Below are positions 8,086 through 16,448 of a stretch of DNA of 64,000 bases, in pieces; positions within the stretch are counted from its first letter, which is position 1; the number at the start of each line of letters is the position of its first letter. The stretch comes from Fundidesulfovibrio putealis DSM 16056 (GTDB lineage: Bacteria > Desulfobacterota > Desulfovibrionia > Desulfovibrionales > Desulfovibrionaceae), in contig NZ_AUBQ01000005.1 of NCBI RefSeq assembly GCF_000429325.1, forward strand, positions 1 through 64,000, written 5' to 3'. The notes beneath the pieces were generated by a model. That model saw only the letters and a list, made by a program, of their open reading frames with translations. It did no database searches and was not told the DNA's origin. The translations under genes were made by a program, and so were the position numbers.

Positions 8086-10593
8086 ATGTTTCGTTTTCCG
8101 CATTCAGTCAAGGGAAATCTTATAATCGTCGTTCTCGCTGGAGTAATGCCAGTTATGGCGGTTGTGCTTGGCAACGGGTGGGAAAGGCGACAGCATGAAC
8201 TGGAACACGCCAAGCAGACAACACTCCGGCTGGCAGAATATTACGCACATCTACACGAAATAGAAGTTGACAGGATCGAAGGCGTGTTGAGGACGCTTGC
8301 AAAAAATCAAGTTGTCCTCAATATGAACTCGACTCTCTGTAGCTCTCTTTTCAGGGACTATCTGGGTGCAAATCCGCATTACGTTAATTTCGCTCTAATG
8401 GATGGTCACGGCGACGCTGTGGCCTCAGCACTACATTTTACTAAGCAGAACCTGTCAGACCGCAAGGAATTTCAAGATGCCCTGAGGGACGGCTCATTTT
8501 CTGTAGGAAAATATTCCATCGGAAAGGTGAGCGGGGTGCAGGTCCTTCCCTTTGCTTACCCAGTCACAGGGGGCGGTGGTCAGGTGTCGGGGGTCCTTGT
8601 CGCTACGTTGCGATTGCAGGACATGGCGACGGCTTTCGAGCTGGCCCATCTCCCGACGGATTCTTATGTCGGTCTCGTGGATGCCCGTGGGCGCAGGCTC
8701 TATCGTTACCCAGCCCTCGATACCGCGCCTGTCGGCAGTCCGGTGGCTCAGGCAGTGTGGGACCGCATTCAGTCCGTGGATCGTGAACAGATTTTCACTG
8801 CGGCCGGGGGCGACGGAGTCAGGAGGGTTTATGCCGTCAGGCGGGTCGCCCTTGCCGGGGGAAAGCCCTACCTGAATATTGTCTTGACCATTCCCGAAGG
8901 CGTCATCTTGGCCCAGGCTGATGAGATTACCAGGAATTACCTGTGGTGGTTGGCCGCTTCACTCTTGTTCTCGATTGGCTTGGCGGTTCTGGTCGGGAAG
9001 TACGGCATCCTCTCCCGGGTCAATCTTTTGGTAAAGGTTGCCCGCAGGCTTGGGGCGGGTGAACTTTCTGCGCGCACGGGCATATCCACTGCTAAAGGAT
9101 CATTGGGGCTCCTTGCCAGTGCAATGGACACTATGGCCCAGGCATTGGAGTGTGACCGTGCAGAGCTTGTGCACGCCAGGGCGGCAAGAGACAAGGAGAT
9201 ATTGCGGCATTCAGCCTTAATGGATCTAAGTGGTGACGGGATTGTGGTGATAGATACCGAACACCGCATCGTGGAGGCTAATAGGCGCTTCTGCGAAATG
9301 CTAGGCAGGAGCCTGGAAGAGGTCATAGGGCTGTACATCTGGGAATATGAGTCCATGATGAACGAGGCCGACATCAGAAGCAGTTTCATGTTTCCGGAGG
9401 AAGTATGCGCGGTTTTTGAGACGTGCCACCGCCGTAAGGACGGGACGATGCTGCCAGTTGAAGTGAACGCCGTGGGCAAGAGGATTTGGGGCGAATCCTT
9501 GATCATCTGCGTGGTCCGCGACATCAGTGAACGCAAGAAGAGCGAGGAGGCGCGTCGGCAATCCCTGAACATGATGCAGACCATTATGGATGCCATACCT
9601 GCAGACATATACGTCATGGACCCGGCATCATACGAGATCCTTTTCATGAACAAGGGGATGCAGCGGCGATTCCGGAGCGACCTGACCGGGACAGTCTGCT
9701 GGAGGGCGTTGCGAGGCAGAAGCTCACCTTGCCCAGACTGTACGCTCTCCAAACTTCTCGGCGAAGATGCCAAGCCGAACAGCATATGGGAAGAGTATGA
9801 TACGGTAACCGGGCGAAGTTATGTGAACTGCGACACCTTGATAACCTGGACCGACAATCGGCGGGTCATGCTTCAGGTCGCCACGGAAGTGACCGAACTC
9901 AAAGAGGCTGAGCTTTTGATTCAGCGATCCCTGGAAGAGAAGACGGTCCTCCTGATGGAGATTCACCACAGGGTCAAGAATAATTTGCAGATCATATCCA
10001 GTCTCATCAGTCTCCAGGAGATGGGCGTCACTCACCCGGTCGCGTCGCGGGCCCTGAAGGATTGCCAGGGGCGAATCCTCTCCATGGCGCAAATTCATGA
10101 GCAGCTTTATCAATCGCAGGATTTTACGGGAATCAACATTGAGAGTTATGCCAGAACGCTGCTCACGAGGGTTTGCTCCTCTGTAGAAAGCGAGGTTCCG
10201 GTCGATGTCGTAGTGGATAGCGACGATATCAAGCTTTCCCTAGAACAAGCAATTCCGCTTGGTCTGATACTCAACGAACTCGCGACGAACGCAATGAAGC
10301 ACGCCTTCAAAGGCAGATCGCATGGGCAAATGATCGTGAGTGCCAAGATCGATAATGGAATGGTCAAGGTGGTTGTGGAGGATGATGGGATCGGAATGCG
10401 GGGGGGAATGGCGTCCGACGCGTTTGGTTCCTTGGGGCTGCAAATCGTGTCTGCGCTTTCGAATCAACTTGGGGGCTCACTTTCATGTAAGTCCAACGAC
10501 GGAACACGGTTTATGGTGGATTTTCCCTTGAAGCCGTGCCGAGCACTACAGGTTGACAAAAGCATGGCAATGATCGCTGTAGAATCCATGTAA
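8086..10593 (+). CDS. Membrane PAS histidine kinase of the HisKA_2 type
   Basis: An 835-residue sensor kinase. TM1 is at about 12-30, a periplasmic double-Cache-like sensor at 35-280, TM2 at about 284-304, then HAMP and two PAS domains (about 372-490 and 500-610). The second PAS contains CWRALRGRSSPCPDC, a Cys pattern recurrent in PAS domains of anaerobes. The kinase core has the HisKA_2 phosphoacceptor block EIHHRVKNNLQIISSL (His near 627) and a HATPase with N-box LNELATNAMKHA. Such kinases often phosphorylate single-domain or output regulators encoded elsewhere; no response regulator is adjacent. The RBS before ATG 8086 is weak. Confidence 0.88.
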   Translation: MFRFPHSVKGNLIIVVLAGVMPVMAVVLGNGWERRQHELEHAKQTTLRLAEYYAHLHEIEVDRIEGVLRTLAKNQVVLNMNSTLCSSLFRDYLGANPHYVNFALMDGHGDAVASALHFTKQNLSDRKEFQDALRDGSFSVGKYSIGKVSGVQVLPFAYPVTGGGGQVSGVLVATLRLQDMATAFELAHLPTDSYVGLVDARGRRLYRYPALDTAPVGSPVAQAVWDRIQSVDREQIFTAAGGDGVRRVYAVRRVALAGGKPYLNIVLTIPEGVILAQADEITRNYLWWLAASLLFSIGLAVLVGKYGILSRVNLLVKVARRLGAGELSARTGISTAKGSLGLLASAMDTMAQALECDRAELVHARAARDKEILRHSALMDLSGDGIVVIDTEHRIVEANRRFCEMLGRSLEEVIGLYIWEYESMMNEADIRSSFMFPEEVCAVFETCHRRKDGTMLPVEVNAVGKRIWGESLIICVVRDISERKKSEEARRQSLNMMQTIMDAIPADIYVMDPASYEILFMNKGMQRRFRSDLTGTVCWRALRGRSSPCPDCTLSKLLGEDAKPNSIWEEYDTVTGRSYVNCDTLITWTDNRRVMLQVATEVTELKEAELLIQRSLEEKTVLLMEIHHRVKNNLQIISSLISLQEMGVTHPVASRALKDCQGRILSMAQIHEQLYQSQDFTGINIESYARTLLTRVCSSVESEVPVDVVVDSDDIKLSLEQAIPLGLILNELATNAMKHAFKGRSHGQMIVSAKIDNGMVKVVVEDDGIGMRGGMASDAFGSLGLQIVSALSNQLGGSLSCKSNDGTRFMVDFPLKPCRALQVDKSMAMIAVESM

Positions 10594-10721
10594 ATGCAGC
10601 TACATCCGAATGATGCACATTTTTTGGAAATGGTCCCAATGGTGTCCGAAGGTATAATGCTTGAGTAGCGCAATTTGAGTTGTTTGAGAGTGCACACTTA
10701 TAGCGATGAAGGAGTTTTGCG

Positions 10722-11891
10722 ATGAAAACCAAATGCGCAACTCATTATGCCCCTGGCAAGCGGTTGTCGATCCAAGAAGTCCAAAGCGAGTTCGCTAATC
10801 TCTCTGAGCACCTTTGTTCAAAGTATTTTGACTTTTTCCCACTCCCCTTGATGGTCGTAAATTCACATCGCCAAATTGTCTTTAGCAATCAGGCGTTTTT
10901 AAATGCTTTCGGGGTTGATACCCTCAGCAGCTTTCTTGCCAAGCGCCCTGGGGAAGCCATGGGCTGTGTTTATTCCGACAAAGAGGAGGGTGGCTGCGGG
11001 ACATCAATGAATTGCCGAGAGTGTGGAGCGGTTCAGGCTATCATGGAGAGCATCCTTGGGAAGATGCAAACGGAACATGACTGCCAGCTTCTTTTGAAAA
11101 TTGGCACCGACACAGCTGCAAGGGATTTGCGCGTTTTCGTCTCGCCGTGGAAAGCAGGGAGAGACACATATTACGTTGTCACCCTCATGGATATTGAGGA
11201 TGAGAAACGCAGACGAATTCTTGAGCGGATATTTTTTCATGACATCCTCAACTCAGCAGGTGGAGCAAGTGGACTTATCGATATGCTTCTCGACGAAGTG
11301 CCTCAGGAGTCCAAAGAAGTTGTCGGTATTGTCAAGGCGTCACTGTTTGCGATGGTAGAGGAAATTCAAAAACAAAAGCAACTTCTGTCTATGGAGCGCA
11401 AAGAGTTCACAGTATCAAAGATGACGTTGCAAGGGTTGGAGGTCGTTAGGGCAATTGCTGCGGAGTTTCTCTCGCACCCCAAGGCGATAGGGAAAATAAT
11501 AATTTTAGATGAGAAGGCTGTTAATGTTGCTGTGTATGCTGACTTTGCCCTTCTGCGAAGAGTGATCGTTAACATGCTTATGAACGCGCTTGAGGCGACT
11601 CGGGAAGGGGGGTGTGTTACGTTGGGCTTAAAAGAGGAGGATGAGAAAGCTGTTTTCTGGGTCAAGAACAGCACGGTTATGTCCGAATCGGTCAAGCTCC
11701 AAGTGTTCAAGAGATCGTTCTCAACTAAGGGGCAGGATCGAGGATTAGGGACGTATTCAATCAAGCTGCTCACAGAGAACTATCTCGGTGGAGAAGTGGG
11801 TTTCTCTTCAGATAATTCCGAAGGTACGACCTTCTGGGTCAAACTGGAGCAGTCAGAATCGATACCGGCACGAGTCTCTAATGCATTCTAG
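10722..11891 (+). CDS. Soluble PAS histidine kinase with four-Cys motif
   Basis: A 389-residue cytoplasmic kinase without TM segments. A PAS domain (about 35-160) contains four cysteines, C82, C92, C98 and C101, in the arrangement GC-x9-C-x5-C-x2-C, possibly a metal or Fe-S site. The dimerisation helix has FFHDILNSAGG with phospho-His at about 173. The HATPase has N-box MLMNALEATREGG and G-box DRGLGTYSIKLLTENYLGG. RBS AAGGAG lies before ATG 10722. It sits between two larger kinases, and the three may form one signalling set. Function as a kinase is firm; the ligand is unknown. Confidence 0.85.
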   Translation: MKTKCATHYAPGKRLSIQEVQSEFANLSEHLCSKYFDFFPLPLMVVNSHRQIVFSNQAFLNAFGVDTLSSFLAKRPGEAMGCVYSDKEEGGCGTSMNCRECGAVQAIMESILGKMQTEHDCQLLLKIGTDTAARDLRVFVSPWKAGRDTYYVVTLMDIEDEKRRRILERIFFHDILNSAGGASGLIDMLLDEVPQESKEVVGIVKASLFAMVEEIQKQKQLLSMERKEFTVSKMTLQGLEVVRAIAAEFLSHPKAIGKIIILDEKAVNVAVYADFALLRRVIVNMLMNALEATREGGCVTLGLKEEDEKAVFWVKNSTVMSESVKLQVFKRSFSTKGQDRGLGTYSIKLLTENYLGGEVGFSSDNSEGTTFWVKLEQSESIPARVSNAF

Positions 11892-11929
11892 AAATGAGTG
11901 AAAGGCAAAAGGTCTGAATTTCTTGCGGG

Positions 11930-14914
11930 ATGATTTCGTTCGAACGTGTCAAATCCGTGAGTATTAACTTTGAATGTATAAATTTAACAATAAGTAGGTT
12001 TAAAGTGTCAGAGTGTAAAATATCTTCTGGCGAAATTCCTGACGAATTCACTTCGATCGCTCAAGTGGCTCAACAAGACGAAGGACTGTTCCATGCTGTT
12101 TTGAGATGTTTGCCGATGCCATATTTGCTTGTAGATGGATGTGAGCGGGTATTGCAGACCAATGCAGCCTTGCTTCAAATGCTTCAAGTCGAGTGTTCTG
12201 TAGATGATTGTGTGGGTAAAAAACTTGCTGAAGTTTTCTACGGTGACATAGAGCATGAAACAATCATCAGCAAAAGTATCCAGTATGGCAAAGTTTTTAA
12301 AAATATTGAGGTCCCAGTATCTGGCAGGCGTGGGAAAGTCTTGCAAATCATCGCAAATGTATTTCCATTGTACAATCTAGATGGTGTTTGCATTGGTGGG
12401 ATGTGTATATATGTCGACCATACACAGTACAAGCATGCCAACGATGCCCTTTTAAAGAGCGAGCAGAGAAATTTGCAGCTTATTCATAACCTGAGCTCTG
12501 GCGTCGTCGTTCATGCGCCAGATTCAAGTGTAATAATTGCAAACGAACAGGCTTCGAAATTGTTAGATTTAACTTTCGAGCAGATGAAGGGTAAGACTGC
12601 CATCGACCCGGCTTGGTGCTTTGTGAAAGAAGATTGCACACAAATGTCCGTGGACGAATACCCAGTATCAAAAGTGCTAGCCACCCTGCAACCCGTCCGA
12701 AACTTAACGCTTGGGATTGTCAGCCCACATAGAAATGGTCCTGCATGGGTTTTGGTGGATGCATTCCCTGAGTTTGATTCTGGAAATAAATTGGTCCAAA
12801 TAGTAGTTACTTTTGTCGACATAACTGAACGTAAGCGGGGTGAGGATGAAGGTCGACTAAATGAGGCACGTCTGTTGAGTCTTGTTAATTTATTACAGCG
12901 CCCATTTTCGTCAGCACAGGATTATTTGGATTTCGCGCTAGAAGAAGCTATTAAGCTTACCAATAGTAAGGTTGGATACATTTATCATTATGACGAAGAC
13001 AATGAGCACTTCATTCTCAATACTTGGTCCAAGGAGGTGATGCAGGAGTGCCGTGTCGCCAAGCCGTTGCAGTGTTATGAATTGGGTAAGACCGGCATAT
13101 GGGGTGAGGCTGTGCGGCAGCGTAGACCAATAATTGTAAATGATTTCCATGCAATGAATCCACTTAAGAAAGGTTACCCTGAAGGACATGTTAAACTGAA
13201 GTCATTCATGACAGCCCCTGTATTTAAAGATGAAAAAATCATTCTTGTCGTTGGCGTCGGCAATAAACCTTCTGAATACACCAGTACGGACGTATATCAA
13301 TTGACACTAATGATGGACTCCGTTTGGAAAGTCCTTGCGCAAAAGGAATCAGAGCGCGCTTTGAAACACAGTGAAGAGGTGCTCAAATCCGTTATTGATC
13401 AAACACCGATTGGTATGCACCTCTACGAGCGGAAAGAAGGACGCCTAGTGTTTGGCAGTGCGAACCAAGCAGCAGACACCATTCTTGGTATCAATCACTT
13501 TGAATTGAATGGACAAGAAATTTGTGAAGCATTTCCGATGCTTGTTGAGACAGACATTCCTGCTCGTTATATGGAGGTGTTGGATACGGGAAATAACTGG
13601 CATGCAGAACAAATAGGCTATGAAGATGCTAGGATTGCTGGTGTTTTTGAACTGTTATGTTTTCGTTTGTCGTCAGATCAGCTCGCCGTCATGTTTATGG
13701 ATGTTACGTCGAGGAAGAATGCTGAGAATGAAATGCGACAGGCAAAAGAACTCGCAGAGTCCGCGAACAAGGCGAAATCCGAATTTCTTGCGAACATGTC
13801 TCACGAGATCCGCACACCGCTTAACGGAATTCTTGGCATGCTCCAACTGCTTCAGTCTTCTACTCAAGACAGGGAGCAAAAGGAGTACGTCCTGACGGCC
13901 ATCCGCTCCTCTAAACGGTTGGCCAGTTTGCTCTCGGACATACTTGACCTATCGCGCATCGAAGCGGGCAAGATGAGTCTTCTTGAAGAGCGATTCGAAA
14001 CGAGACTTCTTAAGGAAGCCGTTCTCGACCTTTTCTCTCTTGCTGCCAAGGACAAGGGACTTGACCTTGGGTTTGTTGTTGACGAGCGACTGCCGCACGT
14101 CTTGGTGGGAGACGAAGCAAGGGTCCGGCAGATTCTCTTCAACCTCATCGGCAACGCCATCAAGTTCACCCAGAAAGGACGCGTGCTGACGGAAGTCTCG
14201 CCTCTCCAGATATCCCCGGATGGCATCTGTCGTGTATTATTCACGGTGAGCGATACCGGAATCGGTATTGATGACCTCCATGCCAAGAGCATATTTGAGC
14301 CCTTCGTTCAGGCGGAGAATAGTTATGTCAGGCGTTACCAAGGAGCTGGCCTTGGACTCTCCATCGTGGCCCGACTGATGAAGTTGCTCGGGGGGGAAAT
14401 CGCTATCGAAAGTGAAGTCGGTACCGGGACTACGATTTATTTGTCCATCCCATTCAAGATGCCGCCGATGCACGTCCCGACACCAGTGGCACGGACACCG
14501 TCAGCCGCCGCAGGAACAAATCTGCGAATTCTCATCACGGAAGACGACGCCGTGACGCGTGTCTCCCTCAAGCGGCTTCTGGAGAAGGCTGGACACAGCG
14601 CGAGCGTGGCTGAGCATGGGGCAGAGGCGTTGCGGATTCTTGAACACGAGCAGTTCGACCTGATCCTCATGGACATCCAGATGCCCGTTATGGACGGAGT
14701 GGAAGCCACCCGCGCGATCCGCTTCAAAGACCGCTTCGAGGCGATCCGCGACATCCCGATCATCGCCGTCACCGCCTACGCAATGTCGGGAGACCGGGAA
14801 AAGGTCCTTGGCGCAGGCATGGATGACTACATCTCCAAGCCTGTGGACATTGAGGCACTGAAGACGGTCATTGCTAGGGTGATGGGTAAGGTCAGCGAGA
14901 TCCGGGTGGTTTGA
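11930..14914 (+). CDS. Hybrid sensor histidine kinase (PAS-PAS-GAF-PAS-HK-REC)
   Basis: A 994-residue cytoplasmic hybrid kinase. Domains in order: two PAS (about 50-165 and 170-300), a GAF domain of the [18 protein letters not shown] type (about 310-460), a third PAS (480-590), HisKA with [18 protein letters not shown] (His near 624), HATPase (about 725-855, [10 protein letters not shown]-box), and a C-terminal receiver (865-985) with ITEDDAV acid pocket and phospho-Asp in [13 protein letters not shown] (near 914). Codon use of the first 600 residues is markedly AT-richer than the kinase/receiver part, which suggests a mosaic gene with a swapped sensor half. The start at ATG 11930 is uncertain. 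Confidence 0.9.
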   Translation: MISFERVKSVSINFECINLTISRFKVSECKISSGEIPDEFTSIAQVAQQDEGLFHAVLRCLPMPYLLVDGCERVLQTNAALLQMLQVECSVDDCVGKKLAEVFYGDIEHETIISKSIQYGKVFKNIEVPVSGRRGKVLQIIANVFPLYNLDGVCIGGMCIYVDHTQYKHANDALLKSEQRNLQLIHNLSSGVVVHAPDSSVIIANEQASKLLDLTFEQMKGKTAIDPAWCFVKEDCTQMSVDEYPVSKVLATLQPVRNLTLGIVSPHRNGPAWVLVDAFPEFDSGNKLVQIVVTFVDITERKRGEDEGRLNEARLLSLVNLLQRPFSSAQDYLDFALEEAIKLTNSKVGYIYHYDEDNEHFILNTWSKEVMQECRVAKPLQCYELGKTGIWGEAVRQRRPIIVNDFHAMNPLKKGYPEGHVKLKSFMTAPVFKDEKIILVVGVGNKPSEYTSTDVYQLTLMMDSVWKVLAQKESERALKHSEEVLKSVIDQTPIGMHLYERKEGRLVFGSANQAADTILGINHFELNGQEICEAFPMLVETDIPARYMEVLDTGNNWHAEQIGYEDARIAGVFELLCFRLSSDQLAVMFMDVTSRKNAENEMRQAKELAESANKAKSEFLANMSHEIRTPLNGILGMLQLLQSSTQDREQKEYVLTAIRSSKRLASLLSDILDLSRIEAGKMSLLEERFETRLLKEAVLDLFSLAAKDKGLDLGFVVDERLPHVLVGDEARVRQILFNLIGNAIKFTQKGRVLTEVSPLQISPDGICRVLFTVSDTGIGIDDLHAKSIFEPFVQAENSYVRRYQGAGLGLSIVARLMKLLGGEIAIESEVGTGTTIYLSIPFKMPPMHVPTPVARTPSAAAGTNLRILITEDDAVTRVSLKRLLEKAGHSASVAEHGAEALRILEHEQFDLILMDIQMPVMDGVEATRAIRFKDRFEAIRDIPIIAVTAYAMSGDREKVLGAGMDDYISKPVDIEALKTVIARVMGKVSEIRVV

Positions 14915-15013
14915 AGGGCGCTGACCCGTTTGCTCGAATCAAATCTAGTGCTTGCTTAACATTGTCGTAAGTGTGAGTGAAAGGGCACTAAATTTTGAGT
15001 GGTGATTCTAGCT

Positions 15014-15019
15014 TATAAT
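15014..15019 (+). promoter_or_regulatory. Candidate -10 element of the polysaccharide operon
   Basis: A perfect TATAAT at 15014-15019 lies 24 bases before the first TPR gene and about 100 bases after the hybrid kinase stop. The -35 region (ATTTTG at 14992) is poor, so an activator may be needed. Confidence 0.4.
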
Positions 15020-15042
15020 GAATCTGCGGGCACGGTGAAGTC

Positions 15043-15753
15043 ATGAAGTTCGCTTCCAGGAGTATCCAGACCTACGCCTTTTTAGGCCTGCTTATTGTCT
15101 CGGCGTTGCTCTCCTCTTTTGCGTACCGTGCCGTCAACGCTTCATATGTGGCGCTCAGGCATGGGGAGTCTCTCTGGCAGCAGGGACGAGATGAAGACGC
15201 GCGTAGAGCTTTTCAGACGGCTGCATCAGCCGACTTCCTTCGTCCCGGCATGGCCCTCAAACTCGCTCGCGCCGCGTTTCTCGCTGGAGATGAGGCCACA
15301 GGCAGGGCCGTGCTCGACGCCCTTTTCAACTCAAAGTCCAAGCTGACTCCCTACATGCTTCACACCGCTGCAGGGATCTACGATCAGTTCGGAATGCCGG
15401 ATAGGGCGATGGAAGTATTGAGCCGTGCCGACGAGTCCATTCTTTTGTCCGAGTCCTCCGCTACTTACCTTGCTGAGCTCAAGGCCCGCTCCGGTGACAT
15501 GGAGGGGGCGGAAAAGCTCTACCGCAAAGTCATGGTCGCCTATCCCCGCGACAAGGGAGCCTCCCTCGGGCTTGCCCAGCTTCTGGCCTGGAACGGCCGT
15601 ACTAAGGAAGCTGAGGACATTTGCCTACCAGTTATTGCTCGCGAGCCCGGCAATAAGCAGGCCAGGATAGTCTTGGGCAGGATCCTCACAGCTGCCGGGC
15701 GCTTTGAAGAAGCTATCGCCGAATACAGAAAAGCCCTGGAGAAGACTCCATGA
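15043..15753 (+). CDS. TPR protein with N-terminal membrane anchor
   Basis: A 236-residue protein with one N-terminal hydrophobic segment (about 10-30) followed by TPR repeats through to the C-terminus (clear at 165-235: ASLGLAQLLAWNGRTKEAE and RIVLGRILTAAGRFEEAIAE). It is probably inner-membrane anchored with the TPRs in the periplasm. It is the first gene of a five-gene operon; its stop overlaps the next start by ATGA. TPR scaffolds are standard in synthase-dependent exopolysaccharide machines (AlgK, PelB, PgaA, BcsC), where they link synthase, modifying enzymes and the outer-membrane pore. Confidence 0.8.
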   Translation: MKFASRSIQTYAFLGLLIVSALLSSFAYRAVNASYVALRHGESLWQQGRDEDARRAFQTAASADFLRPGMALKLARAAFLAGDEATGRAVLDALFNSKSKLTPYMLHTAAGIYDQFGMPDRAMEVLSRADESILLSESSATYLAELKARSGDMEGAEKLYRKVMVAYPRDKGASLGLAQLLAWNGRTKEAEDICLPVIAREPGNKQARIVLGRILTAAGRFEEAIAEYRKALEKTP

Positions 15754-16412
15754 AATCCTTGAGATGTTTGGCGTGCCGCACCACCTTTTCGAGCGGCCTA
15801 CTGCTTGCTATTCTTCTGCTCACTGCCGGTCTTGCTTCAGCGCAGTCTTTCGGCGCCAAGCCCCAGGCGGTCAGAGCTCCCGCCGTTACCCAGCCTTCGG
15901 GTGACATCCCGGATTGGATGGCCCGGTTGGAGTTGGCACGTCTTCTAAGCTATGTGAAACGCTATGGCGAATCCGTTGAGGAATACCGCAAAGTTCTGGC
16001 CGAAAAACCTGACATGTCGGAAGCCAAAGCGGAAATGGCCAGAGTCCTCATGTGGAGTGGCAAGTCTGATGAGGCCAGGGCCTTGCTGGACACCATCTCC
16101 CCCGGAGAGCTTTCCGGCGAGGACAAGATGCTGATGGCGGATCTTTTCGTCATGCGAAAGGATTACCCCAAGGCCGAAGCCATCTACCGGGAGTTGCTCA
16201 CCGCCACTCCGGAGGATCAGGCCGTCCGACTCCGCCTGGCGGAGGTGCTCAGTTGGACCAAGCGCTATGGGGAGTCCATTCCTCTTTACGAGAAAATTCT
16301 CGAGGCTCTACCGGATGATGTTCAGGTGCGACGCAGGTACGCTCAGGTTCTCTCCTGGGCAGGCAAGCAGCAGGACGCGATCCGTGAATACCGGCGAGCC
16401 CTCGGGCAATAG
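15750..16412 (+). CDS. Exported TPR protein of the polysaccharide operon
   Basis: A 220-residue protein with a signal peptide (TTFSSGLLLAILLLTAGLASAQ) and at least three TPR-like units (LARLLSYVKRYGESVEEYRKVL, MADLFVMRKDYPKAEAIYRELL, LAEVLSWTKRYGESIPLYEKIL). Its start overlaps the preceding stop, so translation is coupled. It is probably periplasmic. It differs from its neighbour in being secreted rather than anchored. Exact role unknown; it probably helps assemble or guide the polymer. Confidence 0.8.
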   Translation: MKSLRCLACRTTFSSGLLLAILLLTAGLASAQSFGAKPQAVRAPAVTQPSGDIPDWMARLELARLLSYVKRYGESVEEYRKVLAEKPDMSEAKAEMARVLMWSGKSDEARALLDTISPGELSGEDKMLMADLFVMRKDYPKAEAIYRELLTATPEDQAVRLRLAEVLSWTKRYGESIPLYEKILEALPDDVQVRRRYAQVLSWAGKQQDAIREYRRALGQ

Positions 16413-16448
16413 AAGCCCGCTAGGCTGGTTGAAATCTACTGGGAAGAC

